This document shows, piece after piece, positions 1 to 8,700 of a stretch of DNA of 64,000 nucleotides. A model generated the notes under the pieces. The model had not been told where the DNA came from. It saw only the letters and a program-made list of their open reading frames with translations, and searched no databases. Both the position numbers and the translations under genes were made by a program. Positions within the stretch are counted from its first letter, which is position 1. Each line of letters opens with the position of its first letter. This DNA comes from Haloterrigena sp. KLK7 (GTDB lineage Archaea > Halobacteriota > Halobacteria > Halobacteriales > Natrialbaceae): NCBI RefSeq assembly GCF_037914945.1, contig NZ_CP149787.1, positions 1,240,001 to 1,304,000 of the forward strand, read 5' to 3'.

Positions 1-1068
1 GCCGTCGGGCTGCTCGTCGCGGCCTTCGTCGGGTACAACATCGGTGGATCGACGACCGGACCGGCGTTCGGCCCCGCCGTCGGGGCCGGCGTAATCGGCA
101 AGGTCGTCGCGGCGGCGCTCATGTCCGTCTGTTTCTCCGCTGGCGCCCTGACCGTCGGCCCGGCGGTCGTCGAGACGCTCGCGGGCGATCTCCTCCGCGA
201 TCCGTCGGTGTTCACGCTTCGCTCGAGCGCCGCCGTCCTGCTGGTGATCGGCGGGGCGTTGTTCCTCGGCAACTACGCGGGCGTTCCCACCTCGACGTCG
301 ATGACCGCCGTCGGCGCGGTCGCCGCGCTGGGGTTCGCGGCCGGCGAACTCGACCGCGCGGTGCTGAGCGAGATCGTCACGTGGTGGCTCGTCGCGCCGG
401 TCGTCGGCTTCTGGGTCGCCGCCGTCGTCGGCCGGTACTGGTATCCCCGGCTGCTGGCGTGGCTCGCCCTCGAGGAGCGACAGCGGGACCGGCCGCTCGT
501 GCGACTGGTCTCGTCGGGGATCGTTCCGCGGTTCCGCGTCGCGGGGGTCGACGGGCGACGCGAGCTGTCGGGTTCGGTCGCCGTCGTCGCCGTCGGCTGT
601 CTGATGGCGTACGCCTCGGGGACGAGCAACATCGCCAACGCCGTCGCGCCGCTGTACGCGACCGGCGAACTGCGACTCGGCGCGCTGATCCTGCTCGGGT
701 CGGCCGCCGTCGCCGTCGGCGCGTTCACGATCGCCCGGCGGACCCTCCAGACGCTGGGCAACGACGTCACGGCGCTGCCGCTGCCGGCGGCGATCGTCGT
801 CGCCGTCATCAGTTCGGCCATCGTCGTCGGCCTCTCCGCGATCGGCATCCCCGCGAGTTTCGTCATCGTGGCGACGATGAGTATCGTCGGGCTGGGATGG
901 GGGCGGGCGTCCCGACAGACGCTCTCCGGCGCCGCCCGCGGCGGATCGTCGTCGCTGTTCGATCCCGCGACCACGGCCCGCGTGATCGCGATGCAAAACG
1001 TCGTCCCGATCGTCGCGACGGTCGGGGCGTTCGTGCTCTTCGAGTTCGTTCCGGTCTTCGGCGTCTGA
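1..1068 (+). CDS. Inorganic phosphate permease, PiT family (5' truncated by window edge)
   Basis: The reading frame is open from base 1, so the start lies outside the window; 355 C-terminal residues are present. The protein is almost entirely hydrophobic with many membrane segments. It has the two PiT signature regions: FLGNYAGVPTSTSM near 264-305 and GTSNIANAVAPL near 620-655, the repeated G-x-N-x-A-N type motif of sodium- or proton-coupled phosphate symporters. The internal duplication of the two halves is typical of the family. A universal stress gene follows on the same strand, a pairing often seen in haloarchaea. Substrate assignment to phosphate is by family only; sulfate permeases of the same superfamily are the alternative. 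Confidence 0.85.
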   Translation, partial: AVGLLVAAFVGYNIGGSTTGPAFGPAVGAGVIGKVVAAALMSVCFSAGALTVGPAVVETLAGDLLRDPSVFTLRSSAAVLLVIGGALFLGNYAGVPTSTSMTAVGAVAALGFAAGELDRAVLSEIVTWWLVAPVVGFWVAAVVGRYWYPRLLAWLALEERQRDRPLVRLVSSGIVPRFRVAGVDGRRELSGSVAVVAVGCLMAYASGTSNIANAVAPLYATGELRLGALILLGSAAVAVGAFTIARRTLQTLGNDVTALPLPAAIVVAVISSAIVVGLSAIGIPASFVIVATMSIVGLGWGRASRQTLSGAARGGSSSLFDPATTARVIAMQNVVPIVATVGAFVLFEFVPVFGV

Positions 1069-1131
1069 GTACGGTTCGATCGGGGTCGGCGTCCGAGACG
1101 ACCGTTGCGCGGTCGGGACCCAGCGGTCGGG

Positions 1132-1137
1132 TTTATG
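1132..1137 (+). promoter_or_regulatory. TATA-like box for the universal stress gene
   Basis: TTTATG lies 29 bases before the ATG at 1161 in otherwise GC-rich DNA, with no Shine-Dalgarno sequence in between. The spacing fits leaderless transcription, in which the RNA starts at or next to the ATG. Confidence 0.5.
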
Positions 1138-1160
1138 TCACCAGAGGCGCTATCCCAACT

Positions 1161-1577
1161 ATGAACGTCCTCGTCGCATACGACGGTTCCGCGCCCGCAC
1201 AGAAGGCAGTAGAATACGCGTTCGACGAGTACGCCGACGATGAGATCGTCCTCCTGCGCGTCGTCGAGTTCGCGGACGGCTACACGGAGGCGAGCATCAG
1301 GGCCATCCAGGACCTGCTCGACGACCGCGAAGAGGCGGCCGCCGCGAAACTGCGCGAGGACCTGATGGACCTCGTCGACACGAGCGGCGTCGACTTCCGG
1401 ATGGAGGTCGCCTCCGGCGATCCCGCTCGAGAGGTCGTCACGTACGCGGAAGAGAACGATATCGACCACATCCTCGTCGGCAGCCACGGTCGGAAGGGGG
1501 TCTCGCGAATCCTGCTGGGCAGCGTCGCCGAACGGATCGTTCGCCGCGCCCCGGTTTCGGTCACGCTCGTCCGGTGA
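1161..1577 (+). CDS. Universal stress protein, UspA family
   Basis: A 138-residue single Usp domain. It begins NVLVAYDGS, the first beta strand with the Asp of the nucleotide site, and ends with GSHGRKGVSRILLGS, matching the G-x2-G-x9-G-S/T ATP-binding motif of MJ0577-type Usp proteins. The ATG at 1161 is chosen because the domain starts there and a TATA-like box sits 29 bases upstream; the open frame extends further up but contains no domain sequence. Probably a cytoplasmic ATP-binding stress or regulatory protein, perhaps linked to the phosphate permease just upstream. The exact role cannot be read from sequence. Confidence 0.9.
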   Translation: MNVLVAYDGSAPAQKAVEYAFDEYADDEIVLLRVVEFADGYTEASIRAIQDLLDDREEAAAAKLREDLMDLVDTSGVDFRMEVASGDPAREVVTYAEENDIDHILVGSHGRKGVSRILLGSVAERIVRRAPVSVTLVR

Positions 1578-1595
1578 GCGCCACCTCTCGAGGGA

Positions 1596-2093
1596 CTAAA
1601 TGAGTTCGACGGGACCCTTCTGTCCCGCCGGCTGATACTCGCAGCGGTAGGTGTCCATCTCGGGGGTCGCCTCGAACGCGAGCGTCTCGCGCTCGCCCTC
1701 GACGTCGGTGCCGTCGGTCGAGTAGTCCTCGACGACCTCCCGGTTCTCGTCCCAGAACGCGAAGTTGTGGTGGATGCCGTCCTTGTTCTCCCACGTGACC
1801 TCGTACTCCCGGCCCTCGACGAGGACGAGCGTCGGGTTCTCGACGCCCTCGATGGCGGCCGGTTCGACGCCGAGCCAGCCCCCGACGTAGCCGTCGAACC
1901 GGAGCGCCTCGACGTCGCGCCACGCCGCGGGGTCGGTGTCGCCCTCGGCCGCCGTCGCCTGATCGAGTTCGGGTTCGGGCTCGTCGTCTGCGGACTCCTC
2001 GCTCCCGCCGAGACAGCCCGCGACGGAGACGGCCGCGGCCGCGCCGGCCACCGTCGACAGGACCGTCCGCCTGTCCGCGCTGTTCGGAGCCAT
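1596..2093 (-). CDS. Cupredoxin-like lipoprotein with altered copper site
   Basis: 165 residues. The N-terminus has a twin-arginine-like DRRTVL stretch, a hydrophobic core and a lipobox ending AGC at Cys27, so it is probably an exported lipid-anchored protein. An acidic linker (31-55) follows, then a plastocyanin/halocyanin-type beta domain. His109 (in HHNF) and Cys151 (in YRCEY) are where copper ligands would be. The position three after the Cys, normally His, is Gln154, and the downstream axial position is Gln158 (AGQKG). Copper binding is therefore doubtful, or the site is of an unusual type. It is convergent with the universal stress gene. Confidence 0.7.
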   Translation of the reverse strand: MAPNSADRRTVLSTVAGAAAAVSVAGCLGGSEESADDEPEPELDQATAAEGDTDPAAWRDVEALRFDGYVGGWLGVEPAAIEGVENPTLVLVEGREYEVTWENKDGIHHNFAFWDENREVVEDYSTDGTDVEGERETLAFEATPEMDTYRCEYQPAGQKGPVELI

Positions 2094-2210
2094 TAGCGAT
2101 CCTACGCCGTTGCGGGGGATAAGCGCCAGTCACGACGAGAATGAGTGTCTCTCGAGGCGGAACGTCGCAGAGAGCGGTGCCGACGCGAGGAGGTCTGTCG
2201 GCGTCGGACG

Positions 2211-2879
2211 TCAGTTCTCGACGAGCGCCGCGACCATCCCCGAGACGAACTCGAGTTCGTCCTCGTTGACGCCGTGGCCCATCCCCTCGTAGAGGCGTTT
2301 CGTCAGGTCGGCGCTCATCGACTCGAGGACGTCGGCCGTCTCGTGGACGCGCTCCGCGGGAATGTGGGGGTCGACGTCGCTGCAGCCGAGGAAGGCGGGG
2401 GTTCCCTCGAGATCGGCGTCGCCCTCGAGGTAGTCGTCGGGATCGACGGATTCGCCGATGAGGCCGCCGCTGAGGGCAGCGAGTCCGCCGTACCGTCGCG
2501 GGTTGCGAGCGACATACTCGCTGGCGAGACAGGCACCCTGCGAGAAGCCGACGAGCATGACGCGGTCGGTCGGGATCCCGGCGTCGTTGGCCTCGTCGAT
2601 CGCGTCGCTGATCGCCCGCAGACCGGACGACCGGCCGGGCTCGTTTCGCTCGACGGGCTCGAGGAAGGAGTTCGGATACCACGTCTTCCGGGCCGCCTGC
2701 GGTGCGAGGAAGGCGACGCCCTCCCGATGGACTTCGTCGGCCAATTGGATCATCCCCTGCGCGGTCGCGCCGCGGCCGTGGGTGAGCACCAGCGCGGCCT
2801 CGGCGTCCTCGAGGGCGGTGCCGCCCGTAACGAGCGGTTGTCCCTGATGGGGACCGTCCACGCGATCATCGGCGCTCAT
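2211..2879 (-). CDS. Alpha/beta hydrolase, phospholipase/carboxylesterase family (MhqD-like)
   Basis: 222 residues of the short carboxylesterase/dienelactone hydrolase fold. Visible features are the THGRGA oxyanion segment (33-39), nucleophile Ser113 in GFSQG, likely acid Asp170 in DPHIP, and His202 in GMGHG. It is the third gene of a leftward operon; its start overlaps the stop of the glyoxalase-type gene by 4 bases, implying translational coupling. In Bacillus the mhqO (dioxygenase) and mhqD (this hydrolase type) genes are adjacent and serve hydroquinone detoxification. The same arrangement here suggests, but does not prove, a similar role. Substrate unknown. Confidence 0.8.
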   Translation of the reverse strand: MSADDRVDGPHQGQPLVTGGTALEDAEAALVLTHGRGATAQGMIQLADEVHREGVAFLAPQAARKTWYPNSFLEPVERNEPGRSSGLRAISDAIDEANDAGIPTDRVMLVGFSQGACLASEYVARNPRRYGGLAALSGGLIGESVDPDDYLEGDADLEGTPAFLGCSDVDPHIPAERVHETADVLESMSADLTKRLYEGMGHGVNEDELEFVSGMVAALVEN

Positions 2880-3493
2880 TCGACACCACCGACGCCGGTG
2901 CTGGCCTCGGGCAGGTCGTGTTCGACGACCTCGAGACCGAGCGCCTCGATCGCGCCGCGGAGATGTTCGTCCTTGGCGTAGTCAGCGCCGTCGTCCTCGC
3001 GGAGCTCCTGGGCCTTGGCATAGATCTCGCCCTTGCGATCGGTAGGGATCTCGTACTTGTCCGCCGAGAGTTCGATCACGAGGCCGTTGTTGTCCGTGGT
3101 GTAGATCGAGTGGAAGATGCCCCGGTCGAAGACGTTGTACTGGTGCCCCGCGTCCTCGAGGGCCGCCATGATCTCCTCGTAGTCGTCGGGATCGACGCTG
3201 AAACAGAGGTGGTGGACGGCGCCGACGCCGCCCCGCTGGCCGTTGGCAGAGGGACGGTCGCCGACGAAGAACGTGAGGATCCGTCCGTCGCCGGTGTCGA
3301 AGAACAGGTGGGTCTGGGAGGGATCGTCGAGGTTGGGCTGTCGGAGCACGAGGGGCATCCCGAGGAGGTCGCGGTAGAACGCGATCGTGTCCTCCTCGTT
3401 GCTCCCCCAGACGGTGATGTGGTCGGTTCCCGTCGTGTGGACGGGGCTGTCGGGCAGTTCGGGCGTGACCGGATTCGGTGATTCCTGAGACAT
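2876..3493 (-). CDS. VOC-family glyoxalase/ring-cleaving dioxygenase (MhqO-like)
   Basis: 205 residues starting at MSQESP. It contains paired vicinal-oxygen-chelate half-modules: TDHITVW opens the first and VHHLCFSV the second, with GLVIELSAD supplying the usual C-terminal Glu. His and Glu residues in these motifs are the expected metal ligands. It is shorter than the roughly 300 residues of Bacillus MhqO. The ATG at 3493 is preferred because an upstream in-frame stretch is arginine-rich shadow sequence. It lies 14 bases after the oxidoreductase gene and overlaps the hydrolase gene. Extradiol-type dioxygenase and glyoxalase are both possible; the neighbourhood favours quinone or aromatic electrophile detoxification. 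Confidence 0.75.
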   Translation of the reverse strand: MSQESPNPVTPELPDSPVHTTGTDHITVWGSNEEDTIAFYRDLLGMPLVLRQPNLDDPSQTHLFFDTGDGRILTFFVGDRPSANGQRGGVGAVHHLCFSVDPDDYEEIMAALEDAGHQYNVFDRGIFHSIYTTDNNGLVIELSADKYEIPTDRKGEIYAKAQELREDDGADYAKDEHLRGAIEALGLEVVEHDLPEASTGVGGVE

Positions 3494-3507
3494 TGTGGTG
3501 GGTTCGA

Positions 3508-4128
3508 TTACTCCGCGACCAGTTCGCCGAAGACGCGCGAGGCGTCGTCGGGGACGTCGAAGTCGTGGTAGTGTTCCCCGCGTACGGCCGAGAGGATGTT
3601 GAGTGCTGCGGCGGCGCCGTCGCCGACGGCGATGGCGGCCTGCCACTCTTCGGGGCGGACCATCGCGCCCGTCGCGTAGGCGCCCTCGACGCTGGTCTCC
3701 ATCTCGACGCCGACGTCGACGGTGCCGTCCTCGGCGAAGTCGACGCCCAGTTCCTCCGCGAGGTCGCGGTTCGCGCCGGTTGCGAGGACCACGTAGTCGG
3801 CCTCGTAGCTCCCGTCCTCAGTCTCGACGGCGAAGCCGTCGCCGGACTCGGCGACCGCGGTCACTTCCTCGCCCTGTCGGCGGTCGGCGCCGAAGTCGTC
3901 GACCTGCTGGCGCGCGGTCGCCATGAACTCGCTGCCGCCGACGGAACCGATGCCGAGGTAGTTGAACAGGTGGGCCTTGTGCATCCACGTCTCGTCGGTG
4001 TCGAACACCGTCGTCTCGAGGCCGTTTTTCGCGGTGAACAGCGCGGCACTCAGGCCGGCGGCACCGCCGCCGACCACGATCACGGATGCGTTCCGTTCGT
4101 CTCCGTCCGAAGTCGTCTCGTCGCTCAT
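3508..4128 (-). CDS. Small FAD/NAD(P)-dependent oxidoreductase, thioredoxin-reductase-like
   Basis: 206 residues. A Rossmann FAD motif VIVVGGGAAGLSAA lies near residue 16, and VVLATGANRDL and GAYATGAM mark the second FAD-contact region typical of TrxR-like flavoproteins. It lacks the redox CxxC of true thioredoxin reductases and is shorter than the usual 300 or more residues, so the NADPH domain is reduced or missing. It is the first gene of the leftward three-gene operon, with a TATA-like box (ttcatac, 4154-4160 read leftward) and a perfect palindrome upstream. Possible roles are quinone or disulfide reduction; the electron donor is not evident. Confidence 0.75.
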   Translation of the reverse strand: MSDETTSDGDERNASVIVVGGGAAGLSAALFTAKNGLETTVFDTDETWMHKAHLFNYLGIGSVGGSEFMATARQQVDDFGADRRQGEEVTAVAESGDGFAVETEDGSYEADYVVLATGANRDLAEELGVDFAEDGTVDVGVEMETSVEGAYATGAMVRPEEWQAAIAVGDGAAAALNILSAVRGEHYHDFDVPDDASRVFGELVAE

Positions 4129-4131
4129 GTA

Positions 4132-4202
4132 GTTACAGAATGTTACCGCAGCCGTATGAACCCCGCAGAGACGCCGGGTCAACTACGTAACACGCGTGTT
4201 AC
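4132..4202 (-). promoter_or_regulatory. Promoter with palindromic operator GTAACACGCGTGTTAC
   Basis: 4187-4202 is a perfect 16-bp palindrome, GTAACACG/CGTGTTAC. The half-site GTTAC recurs twice more at 4132-4136 and 4142-4146, beside the start of the oxidoreductase gene. The leftward TATA-like box at 4154-4160 lies between the two clusters. This is the layout of an operator upstream of the basal promoter (activator-like) plus sites over the transcription start (repressor-like). No regulator gene is in the window. It may also serve the divergent glutamate-cysteine ligase gene. Confidence 0.6.
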
Positions 4203-4534
4203 CGGGACGGCAGTCGGTCGACGACCGGACGATCGTCTCGTACACGATAACGGAAAGCGTGCAGCTCTGCGCTCGACGTGTCTGATGAGGAGACAGACTG
4301 TTTCGGCGTACCGTCCGTATTTCCGTGAATAAAAGCCTGAACCCGATGATATCACCCTGGCGTACGCAGGCTCAACCGCTTCAGGCGAAACCGGGCAACA
4401 CTGACAGTACGGAAACGAATCACCCGACGCCGGCCCGCGATCGTCCCCCCGCGGCCGTCGGCGTCTCCAATCAGTCGTGGCCCGGTGACGGCTTGCTCGA
4501 GGGCCACCCGACATCGCAGCCCACGGAGACATCC
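4203..4534. other. Intergenic region upstream of glutamate-cysteine ligase
   Basis: About 330 bases without a convincing gene. A TATA-like GAATAAAAG lies at 4327-4335, about 200 bases before the ligase ATG, so that gene may have a long leader. A GGAG at 4524-4527, seven bases before the ATG, is a plausible ribosome binding site. Confidence 0.4.
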
Positions 4535-5626
4535 ATGAACACAAGCCTCGAGGTGGAATACTGGGTCATCGACGACGACGGCGACCTGGTTTCACCCGGA
4601 TCACTGCTCGACCACTCCGAACAGATTGATCCAGAGTTCGTCGAACCGATGCTCGAGATCAAGACGACGCCCTGCTCGTCGATGGCCGAGCTCCGCGAGG
4701 AGTTCCTCGGCCTCATCGAGGAGGTCGTCGACGCGGCCCGCGAACGGGACAAGCGACTCGTCCCGTTGGCGACGCCGCTGCACGCCGCCCCGTCGGAAAT
4801 CCCCTACCGCGATAAGCGGGGGACCGACCTCCAGCGGCGGATCGTCGGCCCGGCGTTCGACGACGCGAGAGTCTGTGCGGGCACGCACATACACTTCGAG
4901 CAATCGAACGTCGCCGACCAGTTGAACGCGCTGACGGCGATCGATCCCGCCTTCGCGCTCGTGAACAGTTCCTCGCACTACCGCGGCGAGCAGATCCTCG
5001 AGTGCGCCCGCCCGTTCCTCTACCGGCGCTCGTGTTACGAGCCCTGTCCCGACCAGGGACAGCTCTGGCCCTACGTCGACAGCGCCGCCGAGTGGGAACG
5101 GCGCCTCGAGGGCGCCTTCGAGACCTTCCGCGAGCGCGCGCTCGAGCGCGGCGTCGATTCGGCGGCGTTCGACGACGAGTTCGCCCCCTACGACGCGGTC
5201 TGGACGCCGGTCCGACTGCGGCGGGCGATGCCGACGGTGGAGTGGCGCTCGCCCGACGCGGCCCTGCCGAGTCAGGTGCTGCGCCTCGCCGAGACGGTCC
5301 GCTCGATCGTCAGCCGCGCCGACGCTCGAGGAACCGTGATCGGTGACGGCGACCCGACCGACACCCACGGCGACAACGAGGGCGCGGTGACGCTCCCGTC
5401 GTTCGACACCGTCGAGACCGTCACCGACGCCGCGATCCACGACGGCCTCGAGGGCGCGGGCGTCCGGAACTACCTGCGGAACCTCGGCTTCGAGCCGTCG
5501 GCGTACGATCCGCTCGCGAGCCGCCTCCCCGACTCGCGGCTCTCGAAACGCCGCGCGAAGAACCTGCGACTCGAGGCCGCGACGCAACTCGAGGCCGACC
5601 TCGAGCGGCGCCGCGTTCGGGCGTGA
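4535..5626 (+). CDS. gshA: Glutamate-cysteine ligase, GCS2 type
   Basis: 363 residues of the carboxylate-amine ligase family related to bacterial YbdK and GCS2. It opens with LEVEYWVID, the family's Glu-rich substrate/ATP segment, followed by EPMLEIKTTPC and GTHIHFEQ, where acidic and His residues coordinate Mg-ATP, and RRAMPTVEWRSPD. It would join glutamate and cysteine to gamma-glutamylcysteine, the main low-molecular thiol known from halobacteria. The ATG at 4535 is chosen because homology begins there and a GGAG precedes it; an open extension to 4325 looks noncoding. Divergent from the oxidoreductase/dioxygenase/esterase operon, which suits a shared electrophile-stress role. Confidence 0.82.
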   Translation: MNTSLEVEYWVIDDDGDLVSPGSLLDHSEQIDPEFVEPMLEIKTTPCSSMAELREEFLGLIEEVVDAARERDKRLVPLATPLHAAPSEIPYRDKRGTDLQRRIVGPAFDDARVCAGTHIHFEQSNVADQLNALTAIDPAFALVNSSSHYRGEQILECARPFLYRRSCYEPCPDQGQLWPYVDSAAEWERRLEGAFETFRERALERGVDSAAFDDEFAPYDAVWTPVRLRRAMPTVEWRSPDAALPSQVLRLAETVRSIVSRADARGTVIGDGDPTDTHGDNEGAVTLPSFDTVETVTDAAIHDGLEGAGVRNYLRNLGFEPSAYDPLASRLPDSRLSKRRAKNLRLEAATQLEADLERRRVRA

Positions 5627-5717
5627 TCTGGCCCGCGACCGCGGGAGGGAGAGTCACGATCGGCCCCGCGATTCGAATCGCGGACGCCGCTGGTGCCGGT
5701 GCGGTGCGTCCGGAGCG

Positions 5718-8700
5718 CTAGCGGCGATTTTTGTAGCGCCCGCGACCCGGTGCGTGGGCGCTGTTACCCGGTCCCTCGCCGCGGTGTCCCGACGGGTGAC
5801 CGCTGTTACCCGGTGCGTCGGCGTCCTCGTCGCTCGACGGCTCGTACGCGTCGAACAGCGGGTACGAGTCGTCGATCGCCGTCGTCTCGAGGACCGTCGG
5901 CTCGCCCCCGAGGTTGCGCTCGGGGTCGACGACCGCGTCCGCGTTGAACCGCAGGTCCGTCTGCAGTCGCGCGGCGACGGCGTTCAGGTGGCGCGTGTGC
6001 TCGGCGGACGCCGCGGCGCTCCCGAGCAGGACGACCGCGCCGCCGGCCGTCCGAACCCGACGGAGGGCGAGCAGTTCGCCGATCTCGAGGTCCCGCACGG
6101 GCGCACTGAGCAGGACGGCCCGCGGAACCTCGGCTTCCAGTTCGTCGAGGAGCGTTTCCGACAGGTCGTTGATCTGGCGGAGGCGAACGCCGACTCCCTC
6201 GAGGTACCGCTGGTAGTACATGCAGTCCTCGAGCGAGATCGAGCCGTCGGCGTTGAACTGGCCCTGGCCGCCGGCGACGAGCACGTCACCGTCGGCGTCC
6301 GAGAGATAGTCGATGAGATTCGTCAGGAACGGGAAGTTGCCGTAGCCGCTCGTATCGACGCCGAACGACTCGGTCTCCTCGTAGTCCTCGTGGACGAGGA
6401 GCCCGCCGACCAGCGCGACGCGCCGTCGCTCGTCGACGCCGACCAGGGGAACGTCAGCACCGTCGCCGTCGTACGCGACGCCGCCGCGCTCGAGTCGTTG
6501 CTCCGCGCTCGGCGACGCCGCGACCGGGACGCGGTCCGACTCGAGGCGGCCGCCGTTGCGCCCGCGAGCGCTGCGGATACTCCGCGGTGCGGGGACGAAC
6601 AACTCCTCGACGGACTCGTTGCGGATCTCCGGGAGCGCGTCGAAGTCGGCGGCCGACCAGATCCCGCGCCCCGCTGCGAGGGCGTCCTCCTCGAGCGCGG
6701 CGAAGTCGTCGTGAGCGGCGAAGCCCGAGGAGTAGACGCGGGCGTACCCTTCCTCGACGAGCTCGCGATTGTAGGTGGCCGAGAACGAACCGCGATCGAA
6801 GTCGGCCTCGAAGTCGTCGGGGTCGTAGTGGACGTAGCCCAGGAGCCGCCCGTAGTTGCCCCGCAACGGTTCGGCCTCGTCGAAGGTGACCGTCACGTGG
6901 CGGCCCTCGAGGCCGGACTCGTCGACCGCCGCGCCCTCCGGAGCCAGCCGCTCGAGAGCGAACTCGGCCGCCCGCTGGCCCCAGTCGTGCAAGTGGTCGC
7001 CGGCGTCGTCGGGGATCCCGAACCACTCCTCGGGAGCGGGCGCCGTCGGCGGCGTCTCGGCGGTGTCGACGCCGACGTTGCGCACCACCTCGCGGTAGCC
7101 GTACTCGGTGTCGAACTCGACCTCGACGGTGTCGCCGTCGAACACCCGGACGATCCGTCCGTCGTACTCGCCGTCGCGATCGAACTCGATGTCGACGCCG
7201 TCCCGACCGCCGAAGTAGTCGAACGCGGGCGAGAAGTCGGTCGCGAGCGGGACGTGCGCCGGCCCGGCGTTGTGGACCTCGTCCTCGACCTGCCCGCCGT
7301 TGAACCGGAAGGCGAGGTCGAGGCGTTCCGCGATCGCGTTCAGGTTCTCGGTCCGGTCGTTGCCGCCGAAATCGGACTGATCGAACAGGAAGACCGCGCC
7401 GCCGTCGGCGACGAACGACTCGAGAGCCTCGAGTTCCGACTCCCGGAACTCCCACTGGGGCGTGGTGATCACGAGGCCGTCGGCGTCCGCGAGGCCGACC
7501 GACTTCGTTTCGGGATCGAGATACGACTCGTCGAAGTCGGTCGTCGTGAAGACGTGACCGTCCCAGCCGGTCGACTCGTCCTCGACCTGATCGTCGTTGA
7601 ACCGGAATCCCAGATCGAGGCGCTCGGCGATCGCGTTCAGGTGGGCCGTCTCCGCGTGACCGCCGTAGTCCGCCTGGTCGTGGAGGAAGACGGCGCCGCC
7701 GTCGGCGACGAACGACTCGAGAGCCTCGAGTTCGGCCGCGGTGAACGGCTCGGCGGGGGTGGTGATCACGACCGCGTCGGCGTCCGCGGTGGCATCGCCG
7801 TCCGAACCGTCGGAGTCGCCCGCGAGGACCGTCAGTAGGTCGTCGGTCGACTCGACCGCGTACCCCTCGCTCTCGGCGTCGGAAATGAACGTCTCGAACC
7901 GCCCGGAGCCGTAGTACTGGTCGTGGCTCTCGTCCCAGTAGACCGTCTCGCCGTCGACGACGTCGTCCCAGACGCCCCGGAGGAACGCGGGGTTCTCGGC
8001 GTGATCGCTGTCGTCGTTGACCAGCGGCGCGCCGAGACCGACCACGCGATCGTCGCGGGTGATCAGCGGAATCCGCTCGTCGTCGGCGTAGTGGTAGGGG
8101 TCCGCGTCGGCCCGATCGACGTTCGTCGCCGTCGGTTCGGCCCGCGCGAGCACCTCGAGGCCGTCGTCGGCCGCCACGCGGTCGTCGGTCAGCGCGTCTC
8201 CGGCGGGCGACACCTGACTCGCCGTCGAGTAGAACTCGAGGGACGTCCCGTCGGTCTCGAACTCCTCGAGCGCCCGCAGGTCGTAGCCGTTGTCCTCGGC
8301 GTAGCGCCGGAAAACGGTGTGACTCTCGAGGTCCCAGTACTGCTCGTGGCTCTCGTCCCAGAGGACCGTGCTGTCTGTCCCCACGAGTTCGTCCCAGACC
8401 TCGAGCATGAACTCCTCGTTACCGACGTCGAAGCCGCCGCGCTCGTCGCTCAGAAAGGCCGCGCTGCCGATTCCCATCACGGTCCCGTCCTGGGTGATCA
8501 GCGGAATCCGCGCGTCCTCGTAGGAGACGACGTCGGACTCGTCGGTGCCGTCGTTCGTGATCAGTACGGCGGCGTCCTCGGAGGCCCACGCGACGACGCG
8601 GCTCTCGTCGGTCAGTTCGTCGTACTCGGCGCTGACCTGTGAGGCCGTCGAGTAGAGGGAGAGGGCCTCGAGGCCCTCGCTCGAGTCCGAGTTCGGCTCA

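Noticed and set aside
5754-7838. A 694-residue open frame on the plus strand
   Set aside because: It is a shadow of the secreted nuclease gene on the other strand. GC-rich coding DNA keeps antisense frames open; it has no start context, no domain and an odd Val/Arg/Asp-rich composition.
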